Shown here piece by piece: positions 1 to 8,931 of a DNA stretch of 64,000 nucleotides. The notes under the pieces were generated by a model. It ran no database searches and had not been told where the DNA came from. It saw nothing but the letters and a program-made list of their open reading frames with translations. Position 1 is the stretch's first letter; every line of letters begins with the position of its first letter. The stretch is from Mycolicibacterium vaccae NBRC 14118 = CIP 105934 (GTDB lineage Bacteria; Actinomycetota; Actinomycetes; Mycobacteriales; Mycobacteriaceae), in contig NZ_BCRS01000010.1 of NCBI RefSeq assembly GCF_001552715.1, forward strand, positions 1-64,000, in the 5' to 3' direction. The position numbers and the translations under genes were made by a program.

Positions 1-340
1 CGGCCAGCACCCGCCGCACCGCGCTGGCACCCACGTCCGGGGTGTCCACTGTGGTCAGCACGACGAAATCCGCAGCATCACCGGCCGCGGACACCCCGGC
101 ACGCACCGACGCGCTCAATCCGTCGGCCCAGTCCTGCGCCACCACCGCCCGCGCGGGCGCGGGGACGTCGACGAGTGCGGCGCCGAGCACCACGACCACG
201 TCGTCGCAGCCGCCGTCGTGCAGCGCGGCCACGCCGGCACGCAGCCAGGCGCCGTCGGCGGCGAGCACCTTGGGCATCCCGAACCGGGTGCCCGCGCCCG
301 CGGCAAGCACCACCCCGGTTGCCGAATTACCTTGTGTCAC
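1..340 (-). CDS. MobA-like nucleotidyltransferase, partial (3' end outside window)
   Basis: The gene runs off the left edge, so only the first 113 codons are present. The N-terminus holds the nucleotide-binding loop LAAGAGTRFGMPK (residues 12-24), the signature of MobA/MocA-type NTP transferases, and a possible metal site TTVDTPD (96-102). Family members transfer a cytidylyl or guanylyl group to molybdopterin or a sugar phosphate in the cytosol; which substrate applies here cannot be told. The GTG at 338-340 is chosen because the motif starts just after it and the upstream ATG at 348-350 is in a frame that stops at once. It is divergent from the STAS gene, 239 bp away. Confidence 0.72.
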   Translation of the reverse strand, partial: MTQGNSATGVVLAAGAGTRFGMPKVLAADGAWLRAGVAALHDGGCDDVVVVLGAALVDVPAPARAVVAQDWADGLSASVRAGVSAAGDAADFVVLTTVDTPDVGASAVRRVLA

Positions 341-579
341 AGTGGAACATGCCCGCTCTCGACCGGCCGGGGGCAACGGGTGCGGCCCCCCGCTGAGGAT
401 TTGGTAATAACCTGGCCCAACAGTGCCCAAGATCACCGTATGGGCGTATGGTTTCACACAGGGTTGAAGTCACAGCCCGTGGGAAACGTCATCGACACCA
501 CACGGGGCGCTTGTCCCCGTGGAGGCTTTGAGAATCTAGGGCCCCGCCTTGGCGTGAACAACAGCACTCGCGCTCCTGA

Positions 580-1026
580 ATGGATTCCATCGTGCATCAC
601 GTCCCAGAACAAGATCCGGTTACCGACCACGACAGCCTCGTCTGTCACACGGCTCGCTTCGAAACCAGTTGGCCAAAACCCGCCACCGCCATCGTCGCCG
701 GCCATGGCGAACTCGACGCCGCCAACGGCATCGAATTCGTCAACTACGCGCTGCGCAACTCCGACAAGACGCGCTACCTCGTCGCGGACCTGTCCGGGCT
801 GACCTTCTTCTCCACCGCCGGATTCTCGGCGCTGCACACCCTCAACGTGCAGTGCGTCAGCGGCGACATCCGGTGGGCGCTGGTCCCCAGCAACGCCGTC
901 AACCGGCTGTTGCGCATCTGCGACCCGGACTCCGCGCTGCCGATCTGCGCCGACGTCGCCGCCGCGCTGACCGCCGTGCAGGCCGATCCTCCGCGCTCAC
1001 TCAAGCTGGTCGCGGAGCCGCGCTAG
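580..1026 (+). CDS. STAS-domain anti-anti-sigma factor
   Basis: This 148-aa protein looks like a single STAS domain. The core segment LVADLSGLTFFSTAGFSALH (about residues 68-87) corresponds to the SpoIIAA/RsbV phosphorylation loop, with Ser/Thr in the FSTAG turn as the likely phospho-acceptor. Such proteins, when unphosphorylated, bind the RsbW-type anti-sigma kinase and free the sigma factor. It faces sigF and the two 3' ends overlap by 30 bp (997-1026), so it is not in the rsbW-sigF operon. In M. tuberculosis the known SigF anti-anti-sigma factors lie elsewhere (recollection). Acting on the neighbouring RsbW-SigF pair is an inference from position. Confidence 0.8.
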   Translation: MDSIVHHVPEQDPVTDHDSLVCHTARFETSWPKPATAIVAGHGELDAANGIEFVNYALRNSDKTRYLVADLSGLTFFSTAGFSALHTLNVQCVSGDIRWALVPSNAVNRLLRICDPDSALPICADVAAALTAVQADPPRSLKLVAEPR

Positions 1027-1785
1027 CGACTTCGCGAGCAGCCGGGAGACGTGCATCTGCGAGATGCCGACCCGCTCGGCGATCTGCGTCTGCGTCATCG
1101 ACTCGAAGAACCGCAGCACCAGCACCGTGCGTTCCCGCTCGGGCAGCTGCGCCAGCAGCGGCCGCAGTGCCTCGCGGTTCTCGATCTGGTCCAGCGTCAG
1201 GTCCACGTCACCGAGCGTGTCGGCGATCGCGGGGGCGTCCTCGTTGCCGCTGCCGCCGGAGTCGATCGACAACGTGTTGTAGGAACTGCCCGCGACCAGG
1301 CCCTCGATCACCTCGTCGCGATCCATCTCCAGCTCGGCGGCCAGCTCGGTCGCCGTCGGTGCGCGACCCAGCCGCTGCGACAGCTCGGCCGTGGCCGCGC
1401 CCAGCCGCAGGTGCAGCTCCTTGAGCCGGCGCGGCACCTTCACCGACCAGCTGTTGTCCCGGAAATGCCGGCGGACCTCGCCCATGATGGTGGGCACCGC
1501 GAACGACACGAAGTCCGAACCGGCGTTCACGTCGAACCGGATCACGGCGTTGACCAGACCGACGCGGGCCACCTGGACCAGGTCGTCGCGCGGCTCACCG
1601 CGGCCGTCGAACCGGCGCGCGATGTGATCGGCCAACGGAAGACAACGCTCGACGATGCGGTCACGCTGGCGCTGGAAGGGCGCCGAGCCCTCCTCGAGCT
1701 CGGCCAACGCGCGGAACATCGCAGCGACGTCCGCGTATTCAGAGCTCGATCGAGACGACGAACCCTGGGACGACGACCGGGTCAC
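997..1785 (-). CDS. sigF: RNA polymerase sigma factor SigF
   Basis: The 262-aa protein is a SigF/SigB-type sigma-70 family member, almost the size of M. tuberculosis SigF (261 aa). Region 2 is seen in ARRFDGRGEPRDDLVQVA, region 3 in the SVKVPRRLKELHLRL stretch, and region 4 ends in the helix-turn-helix MTQTQIAERVGISQMHVSRL. SigF directs stationary-phase, envelope and stress genes and is held inactive by RsbW. The start is the GTG at 1783-1785, which overlaps the rsbW stop in a GTGA tetranucleotide, so the two are translationally coupled. Its 3' end overlaps the convergent STAS gene by 30 bp. Confidence 0.97.
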   Translation of the reverse strand: MTRSSSQGSSSRSSSEYADVAAMFRALAELEEGSAPFQRQRDRIVERCLPLADHIARRFDGRGEPRDDLVQVARVGLVNAVIRFDVNAGSDFVSFAVPTIMGEVRRHFRDNSWSVKVPRRLKELHLRLGAATAELSQRLGRAPTATELAAELEMDRDEVIEGLVAGSSYNTLSIDSGGSGNEDAPAIADTLGDVDLTLDQIENREALRPLLAQLPERERTVLVLRFFESMTQTQIAERVGISQMHVSRLLAKSLARLRDQLE

Positions 1786-2216
1786 TGCAACGAACTCGCT
1801 CGCCTCGTCGTCATGGAGATACCGAACACTTCACCGTCGGCGGTGGGCTGCCCGTCGGAGAACGTGGTGACCTCATCGGTCAGCGAACTCAGCACGTGCC
1901 AGCTGAAGCTGCCCGGCGCGAGGATGTCGGTGCTGTCGCACGTCGTCGACGCGTGCACGATCAGCGCCTCGGGCTGCGGATCCACCACAACAAGCAGGGT
2001 CGACTCCGGCACCGCGGACCTGATCAGCCGCGTACACGCCTCATCGACGGCCAGGCGCAGGTCCGCCACGGCGTCAAAATCGAGATCCTCGAACGTGCCG
2101 ATCGCCGCCACCAGCGTGCGCAGCACAGCCAGGTTCTCCAGCGTGGCGGCCACGCGCAGTTCTACCGACTGCGCGCCGTGACGCAGTCCATTGCTGTGGC
2201 TAGCCACATCGGCCAT
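1782..2216 (-). CDS. rsbW: Anti-sigma F factor RsbW (UsfX)
   Basis: This is a 144-aa HATPase/GHKL-type anti-sigma factor, matching M. tuberculosis RsbW in length. The motif FDAVADLRLAVDEACTRLIR carries the N-box region expected for this kinase-like fold. It binds SigF and blocks it until an anti-anti-sigma factor takes its place. The ATG at 2214-2216 is chosen over the longer open frame because AGGAGG lies 4 nt upstream, and the extra N-terminal residues are not expected in the family. It forms an operon with sigF through a 4-nt overlap. A GGGTAA hexamer lies upstream but no matching -35 was found. Confidence 0.93.
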   Translation of the reverse strand: MADVASHSNGLRHGAQSVELRVAATLENLAVLRTLVAAIGTFEDLDFDAVADLRLAVDEACTRLIRSAVPESTLLVVVDPQPEALIVHASTTCDSTDILAPGSFSWHVLSSLTDEVTTFSDGQPTADGEVFGISMTTRRASSLQ

Positions 2217-2325
2217 CTGACCTCCTGGAAACTTCCCAGCGACATTACCCCAGGCTGAATCGCCATTATTCATGGACGCACCGCGCGTCCGTTAACGACA
2301 GGCCGGGCCCGGGTAACCAGCGGTT

Positions 2326-2454
2326 ATGACTCAGCACACCAACCCGCTGCGCCGGATCCTGACGGTCGCCGGTATCGCGCTGGCCGTCCTGATATTGACG
2401 GTCGTCGCGATATACGCGGGCGCTTTCCTGATATTGGCGCCGATGATGCAGTGA
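2326..2454 (+). CDS. Small single-pass membrane protein (42 aa)
   Basis: This short open frame encodes 42 residues. A charged N-terminus (MTQHTNPLRR) is followed by one long hydrophobic segment, about residues 11-38, so a single transmembrane helix with the N-terminus in the cytosol is likely. It is divergent from rsbW, 109 bp away, and lies inside the SigF locus. There is no clear ribosome binding site, so translation may be leaderless or weak. I do not recognise a family. The continuous hydrophobic run and the placement between annotated genes support it as real, but chance cannot be excluded. Confidence 0.5.
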   Translation: MTQHTNPLRRILTVAGIALAVLILTVVAIYAGAFLILAPMMQ

Positions 2455-2632
2455 CGCGCACGGGGGGATGGTCTTCATGGTGCGGACTCAATACCCCACG
2501 GTCCGTGCAGACCAAACCCGTCTTCGACGTGTTCTTCCCGGCTTCTTGACGGGCGTCATCGCGGCGCGTTTGCCTGTGCCGCCCCGCAAACCCGTTGCCG
2601 CTGACAGCGGTTGGGTGTGACCCGGGCCATCT

Positions 2633-2658
2633 GTTTAGCCGCCGAGCGCTTCGGGAAG
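2633..2658 (+). promoter_or_regulatory. Candidate SigF-type promoter of the CsbD-like gene
   Basis: GTTT at 2633-2636 is followed after 16 nt by GGGAAG at 2653-2658, close to the GTTT-N15-17-GGGTA pattern known for mycobacterial SigF; the fourth -10 base differs. The leader to the CsbD start is 62 nt. CsbD-family genes are general-stress genes in Bacillus, which fits. Confidence 0.4.
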
Positions 2659-2720
2659 CCAGGGTGTGGCTCAAACGAGGGGCGCTGAGGCCCCATCCAC
2701 CCAGCAAGCGGAAGGCAAGC

Positions 2721-2957
2721 ATGACTGAGAAGAACAGTGGTCCCGAAGAAGGCATCAAGGGCGTCGTCGAGGACGTGAAGGGCAAGGCCAAGGAGACCGT
2801 CGGCACCGTCACCGGTCGCGACGACATGGTCCGCGAAGGCAAGGCCCAGCAGGACAAGGCCGAGGCCCAGCGCGACGTCGCGCAGAAGGAAGCCGAGGCC
2901 GAGTCGGCCCGCGCCGGCGCGAAGGCTGCCGAGAAGCGCCAGGAAGCCAACCAGTAA
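2721..2957 (+). CDS. CsbD-family stress-response protein
   Basis: This 78-aa, highly charged, Ala/Glu/Lys-rich soluble protein opens with the CsbD-type segment GIKGVVEDVKGKAKETVGTV (about residues 11-30), followed by a heptad-like helical tail rich in AEA repeats. CsbD proteins are small stress proteins of unknown mechanism, under SigB control in Bacillus. The ATG at 2721 is used because GGAAGG lies just upstream and the preceding in-frame codons do not look coding. A SigF-like promoter candidate precedes it and a strong hairpin follows the stop. Position beside sigF suggests it belongs to the SigF regulon (inference). Confidence 0.85.
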   Translation: MTEKNSGPEEGIKGVVEDVKGKAKETVGTVTGRDDMVREGKAQQDKAEAQRDVAQKEAEAESARAGAKAAEKRQEANQ

Positions 2958-2976
2958 GACGCAGTAGGACCCTTGG

Positions 2977-3008
2977 ACGGGCCTGACCGGGAAACCGGTT
3001 GGGCCCGT
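2977..3008 (+). terminator. Hairpin terminator after the CsbD-like gene
   Basis: ACGGGCC and GGCCCGT arms enclose inner CCGG/CCGG pairing with a GAAA loop, starting 19 nt after the stop codon. There is no long T-tract, as is usual in mycobacteria; a short TTC follows. Confidence 0.65.
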
Positions 3009-3107
3009 TCGTCATTCGCGGCTTTGGTGTGCTTTGCGGCCGACATTGCGGTCACGGTCGTGGTCGGGCGGTTCCACGGCAGTGAGCGCAATCTCGGCAC
3101 ACACGGC

Positions 3108-3416
3108 TCAGCTGTTGGGCCGCTGCCGGTATGTGCCCGGATGCTCTGCGTACCAGAGCTCTTCGAGGCGCCGGACGCGGTGATGCTCGATCAGCAGCCA
3201 GGCGCCGCCGATCACGAAGCACAGGCCGGCGATCGCGGCGAGCAGGAGCCCGGCCTCCTCGTGGGAGGTGGCGAACGCCGCCAGCGTGGCGACGAAGCTG
3301 ACGATTGCGAGACCGATCACCACGAGCCCCGGCATGATCTTGTTGTCCTTCATCGACTCGCCGGCGTGCGGCCGGGTGGTACGCGAATGGTCGACCGGAT
3401 CTTTGGGACCCTTCAT
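3108..3416 (-). CDS. usfY: UsfY-like membrane protein of the SigF locus
   Basis: The 102-aa protein begins with a short polar segment containing DPVDHSRTTRPHAGES (residues 6-21), which I associate with the mycobacterial UsfY family. Two hydrophobic helices follow (about 29-50 and 56-76), then a basic cytosolic tail. M. tuberculosis UsfY lies next to rsbW-sigF; here a CsbD-like gene and a small membrane gene separate them. The ATG at 3414-3416 is used because AAGGAG lies 6-7 nt upstream. Its molecular role is unknown. It follows the Rv3289c-like gene on the same strand by 32 bp, so the two are probably co-transcribed. Confidence 0.75.
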   Translation of the reverse strand: MKGPKDPVDHSRTTRPHAGESMKDNKIMPGLVVIGLAIVSFVATLAAFATSHEEAGLLLAAIAGLCFVIGGAWLLIEHHRVRRLEELWYAEHPGTYRQRPNS

Positions 3417-3448
3417 GGGTAACTCCTTAGAACTACCCCTCCAGTCTG

Positions 3449-3823
3449 CTACTGCCAGGGCAGCGAGGGAAGACTCAGCACGGCGCTGAGCACCGTCAGA
3501 GCCAGAAGCGTCCAGCCGGCGCCCTGCCAGGCCCAGCGACTGGCGCCGGGCTCGACGCGGAAACTGCGGGCCAGCGACCACAGCGCCCCGACCAGCAGGA
3601 TCGCCGGTGCGCCGAGCGCGAGCGCCGCGCGCTGAGGAACTCCGCAACCGGCCGCGTCGGCGAGCGACCCGGTGCACGTCCCGATCCACACCAGGGCCAC
3701 GAACAGGAACGTCGCCCCGGCCGCGGCGAACCCGAAACCGGTGCGCACCGCATCCCAGACCCCCGGCGCGCTGTAGTCGGCACCGCGCCGCAGCTCCCGC
3801 GTGTGGTGGGACAGGTCCGCCAT
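3449..3823 (-). CDS. Rv3289c-like transmembrane protein
   Basis: This 124-aa protein has a 25-residue soluble N-terminus and three hydrophobic segments (about 27-48, 67-85 and 99-118), with a short loop holding two Cys residues (GTCTGSLADAAGCG) between the first two. Length and position between usfY and lat match M. tuberculosis Rv3289c, a predicted membrane protein of unknown function. The start at 3823 has a GGAG 8 nt upstream. A GTTT-N16-GGGAAT promoter candidate lies 43 nt before the start, which would make it, with usfY, SigF-controlled. Confidence 0.75.
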   Translation of the reverse strand: MADLSHHTRELRRGADYSAPGVWDAVRTGFGFAAAGATFLFVALVWIGTCTGSLADAAGCGVPQRAALALGAPAILLVGALWSLARSFRVEPGASRWAWQGAGWTLLALTVLSAVLSLPSLPWQ

Positions 3824-3866
3824 CGTGTCGTTCTCCAGTTCGAGCAGGCCGGTTGGTTTGCGCGGG

Positions 3867-3892
3867 ATTCCCGGACGCCTGCGGCGATAAAC
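3867..3892 (-). promoter_or_regulatory. Candidate SigF-type promoter of the Rv3289c-like/usfY operon
   Basis: On the minus strand GTTT (3892-3889) is followed after 16 nt by GGGAAT (3872-3867), ending 43 nt before the start codon. The spacing and -35 are identical to the CsbD candidate, and both carry A at the fourth -10 position. Confidence 0.4.
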
Positions 3893-3935
3893 CCGATCTG
3901 TCAGTGATGTCGGCGGCGTTGCCTACGATGCGGCC

Positions 3936-4476
3936 GTGACAAGGCTGAGGTGGAAGCTGTACGCGGCGCTGGGAATTGCCGCAGGAGCGACGGCGTACCT
4001 GGCCGGCGCCGACCTCGGCTGGACTGCGTTGGCCGGGTTGCTGATTCCCGCCGGCGCGGTAGCAGCCCCCCGCTTTCTGCGCGCCGCCGTGGTCGGGGTG
4101 GCCACCCCGGGCGCGCACGAGGGGCCCGCCCACACCGACATGTCGGGCACCGAGTTCGAGGACTACATCGCGCGGATCGCCCGAAGCTGCGGCGTGCCGG
4201 TGATCATGACGCCGCTGACCGGCGACTGGGGCGTCGACCTGATCGTCGGCAACCGGCCCAACCGGTTGGCGGTCCAGTGCAAGCGGCAGTCACGGCCTGT
4301 CGGCGCCGGGGCCGTGCAGGAGGTGGTCGCCGGGGCGCCGATGCAGGACTGCACCCAGACCATGGTCGTCACCAATCACGACTTCACGCCCGCGGCGCGC
4401 AAACTCGCCGAGTTACACGGCTGCGAGCTGGTCGGCGGCGCGGACCTGCCCCGGCTGCGGTCGACGATCCGCAGAC

Positions 4477-4490
<14 letters not shown>
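3936..4490 (+). CDS. Membrane-anchored Mrr-like restriction endonuclease domain protein
   Basis: Two hydrophobic segments (about residues 7-26 and 28-46) precede a soluble Mrr-type PD-(D/E)xK nuclease domain. The active-site pattern is visible: Glu in SGTEFEDYIARIA, Asp in GDWGVDLIVG, and the QxK motif in LAVQCKRQS. The C-terminus ends in TNHDFTPAARKLAE, as in Mrr_cat proteins. Mrr enzymes cut methylated or otherwise modified DNA; membrane-anchored relatives are poorly understood. The GTG at 3936 is the only start that keeps the whole helix. It is convergent with lat and overlaps it by 14 bp. No methyltransferase gene is adjacent. Confidence 0.8.
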
Positions 4491-5862
<1,372 letters not shown>

Positions 5863-5915
5863 GACCGCAGATCCTATCGGAATTTTTACGGCTCTGCGTG
5901 CTGTGGGCGTACTTC

Positions 5916-6383
5916 CTACGGTATGTAGCGTCTGTCGCTATAAAATTTCTGTAAGATGATCGTGCTTCGCGTCTTCACGTCGGCGGCGGTGCGGATCTTC
6001 TGCAACAGGCCCTCCAGGGCCCGCGCCGACTCGACGTGGACCAGCAGCAGGTAGTTGTCCTCGCCGGCCACCGAGTAGCACGCCTCGATTTCGGGGATGT
6101 GCTCCAGCCGCGCGGGGGCATCATCGGGTTGAGACGGATCGAGAGGGGTGATGGCCACGAACGCCGACAGCTTGCTGCCGACGGCCTCCGGGTCGATGCG
6201 CGCGGCGTATCCGCTGACCACCCCGCGCGCCTCCAGCCGCCGCACCCTGGACTGCACCGCCGACACCGACAACCCCGCCGTAGACGCCAGGTGCGCCAGC
6301 GTGGCCCGGCCGTCGGCGACCAGCTCACGGGCCAGCACACGATCGATGTCGTCCAGCGGCTGCGCGTCTGCGGGCTCGGTCAT
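5916..6383 (-). CDS. lrpA: Lrp/AsnC-family regulator of lysine catabolism
   Basis: The 155-aa protein has an N-terminal winged helix-turn-helix (LAHLASTAGLSVSAVQSRVR, residues 29-48) and a C-terminal RAM ligand domain (about 70-150), the typical Lrp layout. It corresponds in position to M. tuberculosis Rv3291c between lat and pcd. Lrp proteins form octamers and sense amino acids; lysine or an aminoadipate intermediate is a reasonable ligand here (inference). The ATG at 6381-6383 is used because it directly precedes the conserved domain and longer open frames upstream do not resemble protein. The 90-bp gap to pcd must hold divergent promoters. Confidence 0.9.
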   Translation of the reverse strand: MTEPADAQPLDDIDRVLARELVADGRATLAHLASTAGLSVSAVQSRVRRLEARGVVSGYAARIDPEAVGSKLSAFVAITPLDPSQPDDAPARLEHIPEIEACYSVAGEDNYLLLVHVESARALEGLLQKIRTAADVKTRSTIILQKFYSDRRYIP

Positions 6384-6473
6384 GGCCGCACTGTATCGGA
6401 GCGCCCACCCGCCACATCTGATTCGCGCAGCCCTTCGCGATGCCCTCCACCTCCACCAGAAAGTCGCAGGCCC

Positions 6474-8018
6474 ATGACCACCGTTCTGACCTCCACGCTG
6501 CCCACTGCCGATGCGTTGCGCGCCCGCGTCCGGGACGCGCTGGCGGCCGTCGGCGCCGACGTCCCGCTCGGCGACCCCGGAGCCGAAGGCCTGCCTGCGA
6601 GCACGCCGATCACCGGGGACGTGCTGTTCAGCGTGCCGGCGTCCTCGGCGGCCGACGCCGAGGCGGCGATTTCCGAAGCAGCCGAAGCGTTCTCGACATG
6701 GCGGACCACGCCTGCGCCGGTGCGCGGGGCGCTGGTGGCGCGACTGGGACAGCTGCTCGTCGAGCACAAGGAGGCGCTGGCCTCGCTGGTGACCATCGAG
6801 GCCGGAAAAATCACCTCCGAGGCGCTGGGCGAAGTGCAGGAGATGATCGACATCTGCGAGTTCGCGGTCGGGCTGTCGCGGCAGCTGTACGGCCGCACGA
6901 TCGCCTCCGAACGCCCCGGCCACCGGTTGATGGAGAACTGGCATCCGCTCGGTGTGGTCGGCGTGATCACCGCGTTCAACTTCCCGGTCGCGGTGTGGTC
7001 CTGGAACACCGCGATCGCGCTCGTGTGCGGCGACACCGTGGTGTGGAAGCCCTCGGAGCTGACGCCGTTGACCGCGGTGGCCTGTCAGGCGCTGCTGGAG
7101 CGCGCGTGCGCGGACGTCGGGGCGCCGGCGTCGGTGGGTCGACTGGTGCTGGGTGAGCGTGCGGTCGGCGAGCAGCTCGTCGACGATCCGCGGGTGGCGC
7201 TGGTGTCGGCCACCGGGTCGGTGCGGATGGGTCGGGAGGTCGGCCCGCGGGTGGCCGCCCGATTCGGTCGCGCGCTGCTGGAGCTGGGCGGCAACAACGC
7301 AGCGATCGTGACCCCGGCCGCCGACCTGGACCTGGCGGTGCGCGGCATCGTGTTCTCGGCCGCGGGCACGGCCGGTCAGCGGTGCACCACGCTGCGGCGG
7401 CTGATCGTGCACTCGTCGATCGCCGACGAGCTGGTGTCCCGCATCGTCGCGGCCTACCGGCAACTGCCCGTCGGTGACCCGTTCGCCGACGGCACGCTGG
7501 TGGGGCCGCTCATTCACACCGCGTCCTACCGGGACATGGTCGGCGCGCTGCAGCAGGCCGTCGCCGAGGGTGGATCGGTGACCGGCGGCGAGCGGGTCGA
7601 CGTCGGGGACGAAGGCGCGTTCTACGTGACGCCCGCGGTGGTGCGGATGCCCGCGCAGAGCGCCGTCGTGCACCAGGAGACGTTCGCGCCGATCCTCTAC
7701 GTGCTGACCTACGACACCCTCGACGAGGCCATCGCGCTCAACAATGCGGTACCGCAGGGCCTTTCGTCGTCGATCTTCACGCTGGACATGCGGGAGGCGG
7801 AGCGTTTCCTGGCCGCCGACGGATCCGACTGCGGCATCGCCAACGTCAACATCGGCACCTCGGGCGCGGAGATCGGCGGCGCGTTCGGCGGCGAGAAGGA
7901 GACCGGCGGCGGCCGCGAGTCCGGCTCGGACGCGTGGAAGGCCTACATGCGGCGGGCCACCAACACCGTCAACTACTCCACCGAGCTGCCGCTGGCCCAG
8001 GGCGTCCACTTCGGCTGA
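6474..8018 (+). CDS. pcd: Piperideine-6-carboxylate / aminoadipate-semialdehyde dehydrogenase
   Basis: The 514-aa protein is an ALDH7-type aldehyde dehydrogenase. NAD-binding and catalytic features are clear: GVITAFNFPVAVWSWN (163-178), the SATGS loop (245-249), Glu270 in LLELGGNN and catalytic Cys304 in GTAGQRCTTLR. It oxidises the semialdehyde made by Lat to 2-aminoadipate. The start at 6474 is the first ATG that leaves room for the divergent lrp promoter; M. tuberculosis Pcd is slightly shorter (494 aa by recollection). A 62-bp hairpin repeat lies directly downstream. Confidence 0.93.
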   Translation: MTTVLTSTLPTADALRARVRDALAAVGADVPLGDPGAEGLPASTPITGDVLFSVPASSAADAEAAISEAAEAFSTWRTTPAPVRGALVARLGQLLVEHKEALASLVTIEAGKITSEALGEVQEMIDICEFAVGLSRQLYGRTIASERPGHRLMENWHPLGVVGVITAFNFPVAVWSWNTAIALVCGDTVVWKPSELTPLTAVACQALLERACADVGAPASVGRLVLGERAVGEQLVDDPRVALVSATGSVRMGREVGPRVAARFGRALLELGGNNAAIVTPAADLDLAVRGIVFSAAGTAGQRCTTLRRLIVHSSIADELVSRIVAAYRQLPVGDPFADGTLVGPLIHTASYRDMVGALQQAVAEGGSVTGGERVDVGDEGAFYVTPAVVRMPAQSAVVHQETFAPILYVLTYDTLDEAIALNNAVPQGLSSSIFTLDMREAERFLAADGSDCGIANVNIGTSGAEIGGAFGGEKETGGGRESGSDAWKAYMRRATNTVNYSTELPLAQGVHFG

Positions 8019-8041
8019 CCCGACCTCCCCCCTTCCCTTGG

Positions 8042-8103
8042 CGCGAGCGTGCGAGTCTGCGGCCGACACGCCGCGGTTACGGGCGACTTTCCGCACGCTC
8101 GCG
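8042..8103 (+). repeat. 62-bp intergenic hairpin repeat, copy 1
   Basis: Perfect 12-bp arms (CGCGAGCGTGCG and its complement) enclose a 38-nt loop. It lies between pcd and the SDR gene. A second copy in the opposite orientation, with the same arm and loop length and a similar loop, is at 45941-46002. Confidence 0.85.
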
Positions 8104-8116
8104 GCAGACTCAGGGC

Positions 8117-8926
8117 ATGGAAATTCACGGCAAGACCGCGATCGTGACCGGAGCCGCCTCCGGGATCGGGGCGGCGATCGCGACCGAACTTGCTGCGCAC
8201 GGCGTCAGCGTCGTCATCGGTGACCTCGACGAGGCCGGCGCGCACACCACCGCGTCGACGATCAACGCAGCAGGCGGCGCGGCGATCGCGCTGCGGGCCG
8301 ACGCGGCCGAGATCGCCGACATCGAAGGGCTCATCACGCTGGCCGCACGCGAGTTCGCCCCGGTCGACATCTACGTCGCCAACGCCGGCATCATCGGAAA
8401 GCCCGGCCTCGGCACGGAATCCGACTGGGACACCATCCTCGACGTGAACCTGCGCGCCCACGTCCGCGCGGCCCGGCTGCTGATGCCGCACTGGCAGTCC
8501 CGCGGGTCGGGGTACTTCGTGTCGGTGGCGTCGGCGGCCGGCCTGCTGACCCAGCTCGGCGCGGCGGGCTACGCGGTGACCAAGCACGCGGCGGTCGGGT
8601 TCGCCGAGTGGCTGGCGATCACCTACGGCGACGACGGTGTCGGTGTCAGCTGCGTGTGCCCGCTCGGCGTGGACACTCCGCTGCTACAGGCGGTTCGGAG
8701 CACCGAGGATCCCGACGCGCGGCTCGGCGCGGCGTCGATCGAGCAGTCGGCGGGCGTCATCGGCGCGGCCGACGTCGCAGCTGTCACGGTCGAAGCGATC
8801 CTGGCCGATCGATTCCTGGTACTGCCGCACCCCGAGTTGCTCGAGATGTACCGGCACAAGGGCGGCGACTACGACCGCTGGATCAACGGCATGCGCCGCT
8901 ATCAGCGCACCCTGCGCACGCTCTGA
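8117..8926 (+). CDS. Short-chain dehydrogenase/reductase (classical SDR)
   Basis: The 269-aa protein has all classical SDR landmarks: the dinucleotide loop TGAASGIG (about 10-17), the NAG motif in VANAGIIG, the catalytic Ser in SVASAAG and the active-site YAVTKHA (Tyr-x3-Lys). It should oxidise or reduce an alcohol/carbonyl with NAD(P). The substrate is not evident. The ATG at 8117 is chosen because the Rossmann strand begins eight residues later; the upstream open frame is a repeat sequence. It ends 6 bp before the stop of the convergent P450 gene. Confidence 0.88.
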   Translation: MEIHGKTAIVTGAASGIGAAIATELAAHGVSVVIGDLDEAGAHTTASTINAAGGAAIALRADAAEIADIEGLITLAAREFAPVDIYVANAGIIGKPGLGTESDWDTILDVNLRAHVRAARLLMPHWQSRGSGYFVSVASAAGLLTQLGAAGYAVTKHAAVGFAEWLAITYGDDGVGVSCVCPLGVDTPLLQAVRSTEDPDARLGAASIEQSAGVIGAADVAAVTVEAILADRFLVLPHPELLEMYRHKGGDYDRWINGMRRYQRTLRTL

Positions 8927-8931
8927 CGGTT

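Noticed and set aside
449-486. A GGTT-N15-GGGAAA arrangement before the STAS gene as a SigF promoter
   Set aside because: The -35 is incomplete and the distance to the start is about 94 nt, so support is too weak.
2217-2325. A GGGTAA hexamer upstream of rsbW as a SigF -10
   Set aside because: No GTTT or close variant lies 15-17 nt upstream, so the promoter is not claimed although autoregulation is known in other mycobacteria.
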